A stretch of 64,000 nucleotides of DNA from an uncultured Dialister sp. (GCA_934193095.1 CAKPUX010000001.1:1-64000), one strand, 5' to 3'; positions 27,517 through 36,817 are shown, counted from the first letter of the stretch. Notes: generated from the letters alone by a model not told the origin. Numbers and translations: made by a program.

Positions 27517-28446
27517 ATGAAAAAAATTCTTGCATCTATCGCAGCGGCTGCCCTCTGCCTCTCCCTTTCTGCCTGCGGCGGCAGCGGTCAGCCTGCTTCC
27601 TCTTCCGCCCTCTCTTACACCTATAAAGACCAGACCATCAGCATGAAGGCCGCTCCTTCGCGCATTGTCACATTGTCTGCGCCACTCATCAATATGGCCT
27701 ATGCAGTCGGCGGCACCTCCATCGCGCGCCCGGAGACCACGAGCCCCATCCCGGAAGAGGCGAAATCCCTTCCTACCATCGGTCATGTGCAGAACATCAA
27801 TATGGAATCTCTGGTCGGCATGAAGCCAGACCTCGTCATCGGGGAAAAGACGCAAAACAGCAAGCTCGAGTCCCTTCTGAAATCGAGCCAGATCCCCTAC
27901 GTCCTCATCCAGTACGACGGCATCCATGACAATGTGCCGCTTCTGAAATTTATGGGTGAACTCTATGGCAAAAAGAACAAAGCCAAGGAAGTGATTGACA
28001 CCTACGAAAAGGGTGTCAAAGCAGTCACGGATAAGGCCGCCGCTGAAAAGACACCGGCGAAAGTCGCTGTCCTTCGCGCTACCGGGAAATCTGTCACTGC
28101 AGAAACTCCGAAGTCCATCTGCGCCTCCATGGTGGATATGCTGAAAATGAATAACGTCATCACCGCTCACAAAGACCTGAAGCTCGACAGCAAGACTGTC
28201 CCCTACTCCTTAGAGCAGCTTTCTGCTGACGATCCTGATGTCATCTTCATCGTCACCATGGGCAAGCAGGATGAAATCAACAAATCTCTCGACAGCTCGA
28301 TGAGAAACAATCCTGCATGGGCACACCTCAAAGCCGTACAGGAGAATCACGTCTACTTCTTAGAGCCAAACCTTTTCCTCATGAACCCGGGAGTCAGGAC
28401 TCCGGAAGCACTGGAAAAACTGTACCAGCTCGCATATGGGAAATAG
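27517..28446 (+). CDS. Periplasmic metal/corrinoid/siderophore-type binding lipoprotein (BtuF/FepB family)
   Basis: A 309-residue ABC-type substrate-binding protein. The signal peptide ends in a lipobox (LSLSACGG), so it is a lipoprotein. The helical-backbone binding fold of the BtuF/FhuD/FepB class is shown by APSRIVTLSAPLINMAYAVGG, LVGMKPDLVIGEKTQNS and the C-terminal NPGVRTPEALEKLYQLAYG. Ligand (cobalamin, heme, Fe-siderophore) is not decidable. No permease or ATPase gene is near, so partners must lie elsewhere. Strong AAGGAG before ATG. It follows the exported chelatase after a terminator, facing away from the nitrogenase-like operon. Confidence 0.85.
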   Translation: MKKILASIAAAALCLSLSACGGSGQPASSSALSYTYKDQTISMKAAPSRIVTLSAPLINMAYAVGGTSIARPETTSPIPEEAKSLPTIGHVQNINMESLVGMKPDLVIGEKTQNSKLESLLKSSQIPYVLIQYDGIHDNVPLLKFMGELYGKKNKAKEVIDTYEKGVKAVTDKAAAEKTPAKVAVLRATGKSVTAETPKSICASMVDMLKMNNVITAHKDLKLDSKTVPYSLEQLSADDPDVIFIVTMGKQDEINKSLDSSMRNNPAWAHLKAVQENHVYFLEPNLFLMNPGVRTPEALEKLYQLAYGK

Positions 28447-28560
28447 TGGGAAATTAGCAGCTAGGGATTAGAGATGTTGTCATCCTCTCCACTTCCCTCT
28501 TTCTGGTAGAAAGAAGATAAAGGTTATAGTTCTGTCTTCCCCTTCCTTATCCCCACATAC

Positions 28561-28602
28561 AAAAAAGCCGAGAAATCGAAATATGATTTCTCGGCTTTTT
28601 TT
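28561..28602. terminator. Terminator after the binding-lipoprotein gene
   Basis: AAAAAAGCCGAGAAATC / GATTTCTCGGCTTTTTTT, a 16-17 base stem with T-runs on both strands. Confidence 0.92.
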
Positions 28603-28604
28603 CT

Positions 28605-28692
28605 AGGGAAACACTGATTAAATCGTTATCAGATTTAATCAGCGTTTCCCTAGTCCCTGACCACTAATCCCTAGCCACCAGTCACCACTCAC
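28605..28692. repeat. Inverted repeat with 20-base arms plus TAGTCACTAG-type units
   Basis: AGGGAAACACTGATTAAATC and its complement with one mismatch (28605-28651). Shorter relatives lie at 35191-35227 and 52157-52185. TAGTCCCTGACCACTAATCC-type units follow at 28649-28692. Confidence 0.7.
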
Positions 28693-31502
28693 TTCTTTCC
28701 CAGATTCTTCGCAATCATCACTTTCATGGTATCGATTGCTATCGGTTTGGAGAGATGACCATTCATACCAGCCTTTTGTGACTTTTCGACATCTTCATCG
28801 AAAGCATTAGCCGTCATCGCCAAGATCGGTATCGTCTTCGCATCTTCTCTACCAAGAGCGCGAATGGCACGGGTCGCTTCATAGCCATTCATTTCCGGCA
28901 TCATGATATCCATCAGGATAATATCAAAGCTGCCTTGGGGGCGCGTTTCAAAAATCTGCAAGGCATCTTTCCCATTCATCGCACGGACGACATCGATCCC
29001 CAGTGACTCGAGCTGTACGGTCGCGATTTCCGCATTGAGGTCATTGTCTTCTGCCAGAAGAACATGGACTCCCTTGAGATCGACCGGTCTAGATGATTCT
29101 TTATCTGCACGCGGAAAAGGCGCATCAGCGATTTCCATCGGCAGGGTGACGGTGAAAGTCGAGCCCACACCCTTTCGGCTTCTGACAGCGATCGTTCCTC
29201 CCATAAGTTCTACATAGTTCTTGGTGATCGCCATCCCGAGCCCGGTTCCCTTGTACTCGGTGCGGGCAGCACCCGCATCTTCCTGTGTGAATTCCTCAAA
29301 AATATGCTGAACAAAGTCCTCACTCATACCGATACCGGTGTCAGAGATCTCATATGTCACTTCGACATGCGTCTCATTGAGCTCTTTCATGTCGCACATG
29401 AGACTGATCTTTCCGCCATCCTTCGTATACTTGGTGGCGTTGCTGATGAGATTCACCAGCACTTCACGCAGACGTACCTCATCAGCCATCACATAGGTAT
29501 CAGGGAAGAGCGATGCACTTTCACAAAGTGTGAGATGACGGTTTGCGATGAGTCCGCGCGTGATTTCCAGAATACCACGATGGATGGCAGACAGATCTGC
29601 CGGTTTTGGCTGAAATTTCACCTTCCCGCTCTCTATGCGGCTGATATCAAGGACATCATTCAGAAGAGTCAACAGGTGATGCGAGCTGATTTCGATTTTC
29701 TCCAGATCCTTCCTGACAGACGGATCCGGATTCTTTTCGAGCGCGATCTTGGTAAATCCAATAATCGCATTCATTGGAGTACGGATATCGTGTGACATGG
29801 AGGAAAGAAAGACGCTCTTTGCTTGACTGGCCGCTTTCGCCTGTTCTGCCAGAGAAGCCATTTCCTCCGCTCTCTCCTCTTCAGACTGCTTCATCCGACG
29901 AAGACGGATGACAACCATGGCAAGAAGTGCGATGAGGAACAGCATCAGGAGGACAAGCAGGATCGCTATCGTCGGATGGAGCCTCGCCATCATGAGAAAG
30001 GACATATTCTCCATTTTGTAGGAGGTATACTTGGATGCGATTTGTTCGAGCAGATTCGCCGGCATGTCATAAATGGCTTTCGTCAGGATGCCCGCCAATG
30101 CGTGATTGGCATGTTGTGTCACGATCATCCGGCAAGGGAAAGACGGCTCTTCCATCAGCGTATAACTCAAAAGTCCGGATTGGTCGCGATTGACGTATTC
30201 CTGTGCCATGTAGTAAAAGACATAGGCAGCATCCGCCTTCCCATCTGCCACCGCCTGCAGTGCGCCTTCTCTCGTAGGATAGCTGACCTTCCTGACGTTT
30301 TGGCTGTAATAATCTTCGATAGGATCAGAAACTCCCTGATCCACGGTAGCGACCGTCTGAATATTGCCGTCAAAGTCTTGCCGGAAGACCTGAGCCACTC
30401 GCAGTGTCATGTATGGCTTCGTAGAGACCCAGTCTTTCTTTTCGAGCGCATTCTCGGCATCAAAGCGTCCATCAAGGATGATATCGCAGTCCCCCCGATT
30501 TCTATAAGCGAGCCATTCCTCTCTGGACCGGCAGATCACAAACTGATAAGGCAATCCGATAGAAGCTGCCACTCTCCGGAAATAGTCAGGAACAATCCCT
30601 TTCATCTCGCCGTTCTCCACATAAGAGTAAGGGTAGCGTGCAGGATCACAAAGAACCTGAAGGAATACGCCGTTGGCTGCATAGGACTGGAGAAGCATCT
30701 TCTCCTCATCGGAGAACTGTAAGAGACTGGATGCTTTACTGCCATAGTAACGACGATAGAGGCGCGCCTTCCAGTCCCCTTCGACGTGATTCAGCTGGTC
30801 CAGCGCATAATTGATCTCGGAAAGAAGTCGCGTATTCCCTTTCTTGACGATGATATAGTACGGATTTTCCGCAAAAAGTTCTACCTGCTTTTCATGGATG
30901 CCGCGCCTGAGCGAACTCTTCACGATGGCATCGACCTCACCCTTTTGGAGGGCGATGCCCACGTCTTTTATGCTTTTATAAATCACCGGCTGATAGGTGA
31001 AGTGCATCGCCTCCGCAAGATTGGCAATGTTTTTATTTTGCGCATTGTCTTCTACCAGCCCGATACGAAGACCTTCGTAGGTGCTATAATCCCCCGGTAT
31101 CACCGTCCGGTTATCTTCCCGTACAAACAGCGCTGTGCCAAAGAACCCGATCGGACGGGAAAAATCATACTTTTCCTTGCGATCCTCCGTCTTATTCGCA
31201 AAGGCCACCATGTCGATCTCCCCATCATCGAGCATGCGGAGCATCTCCGCCCAGCTCTTATCGTAGCCCACATACTCATAGCTCACATTCAGGTAGCGCG
31301 ACATGTAGCGAAGCAGATCGTATCCGTAGCCGGTCTTTTCTCCCCCTTCATCGATCATATGCAGTCCATCGGTCGCGAAAAAGCCCACACGGATCGTCTC
31401 CCGCCCGGGCTTCTCTTCGTTATCCGCATACGCCGTCCATATACCTGCCGTCAGCACCAGCACAGACAATATCACGTACAAAAGTCGTTTGATTGGATGC
31501 AT
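28689..31502 (-). CDS. Hybrid sensor histidine kinase with two periplasmic solute-binding domains
   Basis: A 937-residue BvgS/EvgS-like sensor. Order: signal peptide/first membrane segment (7-27), two tandem SBP_bac_3 (amino-acid-binding type) domains at about 36-260 and 268-490, a membrane helix (IAILLVLLMLFLIALLAMVV), HisKA with the phospho-His in SMSHDIRTPMNAIIGF, an HATPase domain (NLISNATKYTKDGG, DTGIGMS, GTGLGMA), and a C-terminal receiver with Asp in DIILMDIMMPEMNG. No HPt or separate response regulator is adjacent, so its output is unseen. Ligand probably a small amino-acid-like molecule. Starts at ATG after GGGAG; an extended -10 promoter lies upstream. Confidence 0.93.
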   Translation of the reverse strand: MHPIKRLLYVILSVLVLTAGIWTAYADNEEKPGRETIRVGFFATDGLHMIDEGGEKTGYGYDLLRYMSRYLNVSYEYVGYDKSWAEMLRMLDDGEIDMVAFANKTEDRKEKYDFSRPIGFFGTALFVREDNRTVIPGDYSTYEGLRIGLVEDNAQNKNIANLAEAMHFTYQPVIYKSIKDVGIALQKGEVDAIVKSSLRRGIHEKQVELFAENPYYIIVKKGNTRLLSEINYALDQLNHVEGDWKARLYRRYYGSKASSLLQFSDEEKMLLQSYAANGVFLQVLCDPARYPYSYVENGEMKGIVPDYFRRVAASIGLPYQFVICRSREEWLAYRNRGDCDIILDGRFDAENALEKKDWVSTKPYMTLRVAQVFRQDFDGNIQTVATVDQGVSDPIEDYYSQNVRKVSYPTREGALQAVADGKADAAYVFYYMAQEYVNRDQSGLLSYTLMEEPSFPCRMIVTQHANHALAGILTKAIYDMPANLLEQIASKYTSYKMENMSFLMMARLHPTIAILLVLLMLFLIALLAMVVIRLRRMKQSEEERAEEMASLAEQAKAASQAKSVFLSSMSHDIRTPMNAIIGFTKIALEKNPDPSVRKDLEKIEISSHHLLTLLNDVLDISRIESGKVKFQPKPADLSAIHRGILEITRGLIANRHLTLCESASLFPDTYVMADEVRLREVLVNLISNATKYTKDGGKISLMCDMKELNETHVEVTYEISDTGIGMSEDFVQHIFEEFTQEDAGAARTEYKGTGLGMAITKNYVELMGGTIAVRSRKGVGSTFTVTLPMEIADAPFPRADKESSRPVDLKGVHVLLAEDNDLNAEIATVQLESLGIDVVRAMNGKDALQIFETRPQGSFDIILMDIMMPEMNGYEATRAIRALGREDAKTIPILAMTANAFDEDVEKSQKAGMNGHLSKPIAIDTMKVMIAKNLGKK

Positions 31503-31564
31503 ATCGATCTCCCGTAAGCATTCCCCTGATTTCAGGCTAGTTTTAATTCGTTATATACAATTTT

Positions 31565-31574
31565 ATTATATCAT
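31565..31574 (-). promoter_or_regulatory. Extended -10 promoter of the sensor kinase gene
   Basis: TGATATAAT on the minus strand; no good -35 at normal spacing. Confidence 0.4.
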
Positions 31575-31618
31575 AAATGCATTAACCACTCCTGTGAAAA
31601 ACACAAAATAAGTACCTG

Positions 31619-31651
31619 AGAGGCTAGTCACGTGGAGTCACTCATGTCACC
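31619..31651. repeat. TAGTCAC-type repeat units
   Basis: GGCTAGTCACGTGGAGTCACTC-like units, degenerate relatives of those at 16.8, 19.1, 40.9 and 41.8 kb. Confidence 0.4.
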
Positions 31652-31653
31652 AC

Positions 31654-31682
31654 AAAAAAGCAGCGCCTGCGCGCTGCTTTTT
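31654..31682 (-). terminator. Terminator at the end of the rpsB-to-ispG gene run
   Basis: AAAGCAGCGC / GCGCTGCTTT stem, 4-base loop and T-run on the minus strand, 12 bases past the ispG stop. Confidence 0.85.
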
Positions 31683-31694
31683 GAAATATCTTTA

Positions 31695-32750
31695 TTATCC
31701 TTCTTCATACGCTCTGATTTCATCCATCAGGGCATCAATGAGCTGGTCTTCCGGGACGGAGCGGAGGATCTTTCCTTTGCGGAAGACGAGGCCGCTGCCT
31801 TTGCCGCCAGCGATACCGAAATCCGCTTCTCGTGCTTCGCCCGGGCCATTCACGGCGCAGCCCATGACAGCGACTTTGATGGGTTTCTTGAAGTGGGAAA
31901 TCTTCTCCTCCACTTCTTTGGCCATCTCGATGAGATTCACCTGCGTGCGTCCGCAGGTCGGACAGGAAATAAGAACCGGACCATACTGCTGCATCCCCAC
32001 AGAGCTCAGGATTTCCTTCGCTGCCTTGACTTCCTTCATAGGATCATCCGTCAAAGATACGCGAAGGGTATCGCCAATGCCGTCTAAGAGCAGGCTGCCG
32101 ATCCCGATGGCTGACTTGATCGTTCCGCGGTAGAGTGTCCCCGCTTCCGTCACACCGAGATGCAGCGGATAATCTACTTTTTCTGAAAGAAGACGGTTCG
32201 CTTTTACCATCATAGGAACATCTGAGGACTTCACAGAAATTACAATATCATGGAAGCCTTCCGCTTCAAGGATGCGCACATGAGAGAGTGCGCCTTGTAC
32301 CATGCCTTCCGCGGTCGGATGTCCGCCATGCGCTGCAAGGATGTCTTCCGGAAGGGAGCCTGCATTGATGCCGATACGGATGGGGATATGCTTTTCTTTC
32401 GCCATATCCACCACTTTCACGACGTTTTCCCGCTTGCCGATATTTCCGGGATTGATGCGAAGCGCATCGATGCCCTGCTCCATCGCTGTCAGCGCAAGAC
32501 GGTAGTCAAAATGAATGTCCGCGACCAGCGGCACATCCACTTTCGCTCGGAGTGCGCCCAGTGCTTCTGCTGCCTTTTTATCCGGCACGGCGACTCGTAT
32601 GATATCTGCGCCTGCCTGATGCAGGGCACGGATCTGCGCCGCAGCGGCTTCCGTATCGAGTGGACTGAACGTGCTCATCGACTGGATCGCGATGGGCGCG
32701 CCCCCGCCGATCTTGACACCGCCGACGACGACCTGTCTGGTATTTCCCAT
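31695..32750 (-). CDS. ispG: 4-hydroxy-3-methylbut-2-en-1-yl diphosphate synthase
   Basis: A 351-residue enzyme of the MEP isoprenoid pathway that converts MEcPP to HMBPP. It starts MGNTRQVVVGGVKIGGGAPI (TIM-barrel domain) and carries the Fe4S4 ligands in SCPTCGRTQV and GCAVNGPGE near the C-terminus. A longer frame upstream is disregarded: AAGGAGA precedes this ATG. It closes the uppS-cdsA-dxr-rseP-ispG order common in Firmicutes. Confidence 0.96.
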   Translation of the reverse strand: MGNTRQVVVGGVKIGGGAPIAIQSMSTFSPLDTEAAAAQIRALHQAGADIIRVAVPDKKAAEALGALRAKVDVPLVADIHFDYRLALTAMEQGIDALRINPGNIGKRENVVKVVDMAKEKHIPIRIGINAGSLPEDILAAHGGHPTAEGMVQGALSHVRILEAEGFHDIVISVKSSDVPMMVKANRLLSEKVDYPLHLGVTEAGTLYRGTIKSAIGIGSLLLDGIGDTLRVSLTDDPMKEVKAAKEILSSVGMQQYGPVLISCPTCGRTQVNLIEMAKEVEEKISHFKKPIKVAVMGCAVNGPGEAREADFGIAGGKGSGLVFRKGKILRSVPEDQLIDALMDEIRAYEEG

Positions 32751-32916
32751 TTGAATCTCCTTTTCGTAGTGGTTTAAATTGAATGTATGGTTTAAAGTCA
32801 GGTTTGCCTTCCGAAAACCGTCCTGTCTTATCAGCGCCGATCGGAATGCGAGTCGTCTGTATAGGTCCAATGGAGAAGACTGACGATAAGAGCATATCCC
32901 ATTGAACCCGCTTTTC

Positions 32917-33939
32917 CTACATCAGCGCGCTGATATCATGGAAGAGTGCATAGAAGAAAATTGCACCCAGTACGGCAATCCCGACCGACTGTATATAGAT
33001 CAGCGCTTTCTCCGGCAGCTGCCGCCCGAGAAAAGCCTCTAAGAGAATAAGGATCAGATGTCCGCCATCGAGAAGCGGGACGGGAAGGATATTGAGAAGT
33101 CCCAGATTCAGACTGAGAAGAGCGATGAACATGAAGAGCGGCATCACCCCGTAAGATGCCACCTCCCCTGACATGCGCGCGATTCCGATCGGGCCGGATA
33201 CTTCCGCACGCCCGGTGCCTGTCACCATGTCATAGAGCCCCGCCGTCATCATATGCAGCAGATCAGCGGCGCGTCCCATCCCCATGGCGATGGCTTCTGT
33301 CATCGTAGTTTCATGATGTTCGACGTAAGGCGTGATCCCCATGATGGCACGGCCATCGGGCTGCACCTCAGGGATGATCGTCACCTGTCTTGTCCTGCCT
33401 TCATGCTCGATTTCCATGGAGACGATCCGATTTCCCTTATCCTTCAGCGATTCTCCGATATCCGTCCATTTCACCATAGCCTTCCCATCAATAGAAAGGA
33501 TGGTATCTCCGGGCGAAAGATGCTGCTTCTCCGCCGAGCTTCCGGCGAGTACGGTGCCGATCCTCGGCAGGTTCGGGAACGTATTATAACCCTCGATCTT
33601 GAAAGCGGAAATAAAGATCAGAAGGGCAAGAAGCACATTGAAGAGCGCGCCGCCCACGATGACAAGCAGCTTCGCCCATGTCGGCCGCTGGTTGAAGGCG
33701 CGTGGATCATCCTTATTCTGATCATCCATGCCGGCGATCTTATTGAATCCCCCCAGCGGAATCAGACGAAGGGAATAAAGCGTCTCTCCCCATTTCTTCG
33801 AAACGATCACAGGGCCGAAACCGACAGCAAACTCGATGACCTTCATCCCCGTCCACTTCGCCATGAGGAAGTGCCCGCCCTCATGGACGATGACAACGAC
33901 GGCAAAGACAAAGATCGGAGCCAGTATCGATGAAATCAT
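32917..33939 (-). CDS. rseP: RIP metalloprotease RseP (site-2 protease)
   Basis: A 340-residue membrane protease cutting substrates inside the membrane. HEGGHF supplies the HExxH zinc site in the first helix, a PDZ domain lies at about 115-190 (GTVLAGSSAEKQHLSPGD), and LLDGGH with a third ligand Asp follows. Known role: regulated intramembrane proteolysis of anti-sigma factors or signal peptides. The second of two ATGs (33939) is chosen; it overlaps the dxr stop in ATGA. It stands between dxr and ispG. Confidence 0.95.
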   Translation of the reverse strand: MISSILAPIFVFAVVVIVHEGGHFLMAKWTGMKVIEFAVGFGPVIVSKKWGETLYSLRLIPLGGFNKIAGMDDQNKDDPRAFNQRPTWAKLLVIVGGALFNVLLALLIFISAFKIEGYNTFPNLPRIGTVLAGSSAEKQHLSPGDTILSIDGKAMVKWTDIGESLKDKGNRIVSMEIEHEGRTRQVTIIPEVQPDGRAIMGITPYVEHHETTMTEAIAMGMGRAADLLHMMTAGLYDMVTGTGRAEVSGPIGIARMSGEVASYGVMPLFMFIALLSLNLGLLNILPVPLLDGGHLILILLEAFLGRQLPEKALIYIQSVGIAVLGAIFFYALFHDISALM

Positions 33940-35096
33940 AGGCATTTCCTCGAAATGAATGCATCTGCCAGCGCGCGAGCCTTGCGATCCGATGAAAGTA
34001 CACTGTCATAGGAAACGACAGGCTCTGCACTCCAGTGCGAGAGCGTATCTTCCACCACATCGAAAATGGAGAGGAATGAAATCTTCCCGGCGATAAAGGC
34101 GCGGATGGCCTCTTCATTGGATGCGTTGAAAGCGACGCCGCCGTCTCCCCCCATTTCTCCTGCTTCGTAAGCCAGCTTCAGCGAACGGAAGACTTTCATA
34201 TCGGGCTTTGCGATCAGGATCTGCGCGATTTCATTCCAGTCCACGAAAGCATGCGACGGCGAAGGCAGGCGGTCCGGATATGTCAGGGCGAACTGGATCG
34301 GAAGACGCATATCCGGCAGTCCGATCTGTGCCATGATGGTACCATCGACATACTCGATCATCGAGTGGATCAGGCTCTGCGGCTGGACAATGACTTCAAT
34401 ATCCTGATAGTCTACGCCAAAGAGCCAGTGAGCCTCTATGACCTCAAGCCCTTTGTTAAACATGGTCGCAGAATCAAGCGTCACTTTCATCCCCATGTTC
34501 CATGTCGGGTGCTTCATGGCATCTGCGACCGTCACCTGCGCGAGCTCTTCTCTTGTCCTGCCGCGGAAAGGACCGCCAGAAGCAGTGAGAAGGATTTTAT
34601 GGATGCCTTTTTGATCCTGCCCGATCATACTCTGGAAGATGGCAGAATGTTCACTGTCCACCGGACGGATCAGCGTATGATGTTTTTTCGCTTCCTCAAG
34701 AACAAGCGCACCGCCTGCGACCAGCGTCTCTTTATTCGCAAGAGCCAGCTCTTTCCCCGCGCGAATCGCTTCCAGCGTCGGAAGAAGTCCTGTAATGCCG
34801 ACGACCGCTACAAGGACAAGATCGACATCGTCACGCTTCACGACCTCAGAAAGAGCTGCCTCGCCGATCAGCACATCCGCATCACCGTCATAGGTTTCCA
34901 GAAATTTCTTCCCCGCCTCCTCATCAGTGATGACGATGGCGTGGGGATGAAATTCAGCGGCCTGTTCACGTAATTTGTCGATGCTTTTATGCGCCGCGAT
35001 GACGGACGCATGAAAAAGATCCGAATGGAGTCGGATCACGTCCATCGTCTGGGTTCCGATGGAACCCGTACTGCCCAATACAGCGATTTCTTTCAT
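33936..35096 (-). CDS. dxr: 1-deoxy-D-xylulose 5-phosphate reductoisomerase
   Basis: A 386-residue enzyme making MEP from DXP with NADPH, the second step of the non-mevalonate isoprenoid pathway. Signatures: VLGSTGSIGTQTMDVI (nucleotide binding), ALANKETLVAGG, PVDSEHSAIFQ and MTASGGPFRG-like LTASGGPFRG, and the metal/substrate loop HPTWNMG. AAGGAG precedes the ATG; an upstream in-frame ATG is unlikely. Together with ispG it supplies isoprenoid precursors for UppS next door. Confidence 0.97.
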   Translation of the reverse strand: MKEIAVLGSTGSIGTQTMDVIRLHSDLFHASVIAAHKSIDKLREQAAEFHPHAIVITDEEAGKKFLETYDGDADVLIGEAALSEVVKRDDVDLVLVAVVGITGLLPTLEAIRAGKELALANKETLVAGGALVLEEAKKHHTLIRPVDSEHSAIFQSMIGQDQKGIHKILLTASGGPFRGRTREELAQVTVADAMKHPTWNMGMKVTLDSATMFNKGLEVIEAHWLFGVDYQDIEVIVQPQSLIHSMIEYVDGTIMAQIGLPDMRLPIQFALTYPDRLPSPSHAFVDWNEIAQILIAKPDMKVFRSLKLAYEAGEMGGDGGVAFNASNEEAIRAFIAGKISFLSIFDVVEDTLSHWSAEPVVSYDSVLSSDRKARALADAFISRKCL

Positions 35097-35190
35097 GAAT
35101 GTACTCCTTTCGAAACGAATGAATGACTGGCTAGCCATGGATTAGGGATTAGGAATCAAATGTTCATAGCTTGATCATGCATACGACTAT

Positions 35191-35227
35191 AAGGAAACGC
35201 TGATTCAATCGTTATCAGTGTTTCTTT
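35191..35227. repeat. Short copy of the AAGGAAACGCTGATT inverted repeat
   Basis: AAGGAAACGCTGATTCAATCGTTATCAGTGTTTCTTT-like element; only the outer arms pair here. The full version is at 28605-28651. Confidence 0.55.
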
Positions 35228-35285
35228 AAGTAATGCGGCGTTTTTATGATATGATACGCTGCCCCTTCATTTCTCATTTCGCATG

Positions 35286-36095
35286 TCAGCGAAGTAACGC
35301 CAGCACCGCGACAAGGCTTGGAGCCACGAAGAGAAGGCTGTCGAAACGGTCCATCATCCCGCCATGACCCGGCAGAATATTTCCAGAGTCTTTGATATCA
35401 CAGGCACGCTTCACATAGGACTCGAAGAGATCCCCCATGGGAGCCATGATGGCCGCCATGACGGAAAGGATGCCTCCTTCCAAAAGATCAAAACCCGCAC
35501 AGAAGGAAACAAGAACCCCCAGGATGACGCAGCCGACGGCACCGCCGGCAAGCCCTTCGACCGTTTTATTTGGGCTGATGTGCGGCGCCATCTTATGACG
35601 ACCGCAGGCCTTCCCCGTCAGGTAAGCGAAAGAATCACTCGCCCATGTGCAAATGAGTGCGAGAAGAATGAGGAAAATTCCCGGCTCGATGGAAACTGCC
35701 ATCGGAGAGAGCAGCTCATGACTGCCGCGAAGGAGCGCGAGGCTGCCAAAGCCCACGCCAAAATAGACAGCCCCGAAAGCGGAATAAATAAGCCCGGTCA
35801 TATTTTCCTTCTTAATGCCCAGGATCAGGTAGAGAAGCAGCACAAAGGCAAGAAAAATCGCAGCCAGAAAGGCTTTCAGCGAATAAAAACCGGATGCCAG
35901 TACCATGACGGCGGTGGCAATGGCTGTGGCTTTCACATAGATGTGGACACCGAAATGTTTCAGCATCTTATCATATTCAAGAAGGGCCAGCAAGGAGACA
36001 AGAAATATGGCTCCCGTCAGAAACCAACCTCCTAAGTATACCAGCCCAAGGACAGCGATGATACCGATAATCGCTGTAATCACACGCACTTTCAT
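35286..36095 (-). CDS. cdsA: Phosphatidate cytidylyltransferase
   Basis: A 269-residue inner-membrane enzyme that makes CDP-diacylglycerol from phosphatidate and CTP, the branch point of phospholipid synthesis. About eight hydrophobic segments and the family signature near the C-terminus (MGDLFESYVKRACDIKDSGN followed by PGHGGMMDRFDS) are clear. Its start overlaps the uppS stop in ATGA. Full length for the family. Confidence 0.96.
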   Translation of the reverse strand: MKVRVITAIIGIIAVLGLVYLGGWFLTGAIFLVSLLALLEYDKMLKHFGVHIYVKATAIATAVMVLASGFYSLKAFLAAIFLAFVLLLYLILGIKKENMTGLIYSAFGAVYFGVGFGSLALLRGSHELLSPMAVSIEPGIFLILLALICTWASDSFAYLTGKACGRHKMAPHISPNKTVEGLAGGAVGCVILGVLVSFCAGFDLLEGGILSVMAAIMAPMGDLFESYVKRACDIKDSGNILPGHGGMMDRFDSLLFVAPSLVAVLALLR

Positions 36096-36817
36096 TTTTT
36101 ATCCTCCGTGAGCCCGCCGAAGCGACGGTCTCTTCCGGTAAACCAGTCGATCGCTCTCGAAAGCTCCTCCTCGGTGAAGTCCGGCCACAGGACAGGCGTG
36201 AAGTACAGCTCGCCATAGGAGATCTGCCAGAGAAGGAAATTCGAAATGCGCGACTCTCCGCCTGTACGGATCATGAGATCCACATCTTGGGCGTCCGACG
36301 GATAGAGATGGGCAGAAATCGTTTCTTCCGTGATAGATTCCGCATCAAGAGCGCCGCTCTTGACTTCGCGCGCGATCTGCTGCACCGCCTGCACGATCTC
36401 CATGCGTCCGCCATAGTTGATGGCTACATTCAGGATCATGCCATCACACTTCGCTGTGTCTTTTTCGCAGGCAGCGATCTCCTTGCGTAGATCATCTGAC
36501 AGTGCGGACGGCTCGCCCACGATGTGTACCTGCACATTATCCTCCACCAGCTCACGTAGCTGACTGATCAAGTAGCTCTTGAAAAGCTTCATCAGGAAAC
36601 GAACTTCGATGGGCGGGCGCTTCCAGTTCTCTGTGGAGAATGCATAGAGCGTCAGCACTTTCACTCCCATATGACCCGCCGCACGGACGATGGTCTTCAC
36701 GTTTGCCGCGCCGACCTGATGACCATAGGTTCTCTCTCTTCCTCTTTCTTTCGCCCAGCGGCCATTCCCATCAAGAATGATGGCCACATGCTCAGGAAAT
36801 GATTTTTTATCAGACAT
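36092..36817 (-). CDS. uppS: Undecaprenyl diphosphate synthase (isoprenyl transferase)
   Basis: A 241-residue cis-prenyltransferase that extends FPP to C55-PP, the lipid carrier for peptidoglycan and LPS-type glycans. Motifs: HVAIILDGNGRWAKERG with the catalytic Asp, TLYAFSTENWKRP, and the end motif DLMIRTGGESRISNFLLWQ with SYGELYF. Overlaps cdsA. It uses isoprenoid precursors from the pathway whose enzymes dxr and ispG lie downstream. Confidence 0.97.
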   Translation of the reverse strand: MSDKKSFPEHVAIILDGNGRWAKERGRERTYGHQVGAANVKTIVRAAGHMGVKVLTLYAFSTENWKRPPIEVRFLMKLFKSYLISQLRELVEDNVQVHIVGEPSALSDDLRKEIAACEKDTAKCDGMILNVAINYGGRMEIVQAVQQIAREVKSGALDAESITEETISAHLYPSDAQDVDLMIRTGGESRISNFLLWQISYGELYFTPVLWPDFTEEELSRAIDWFTGRDRRFGGLTEDKK

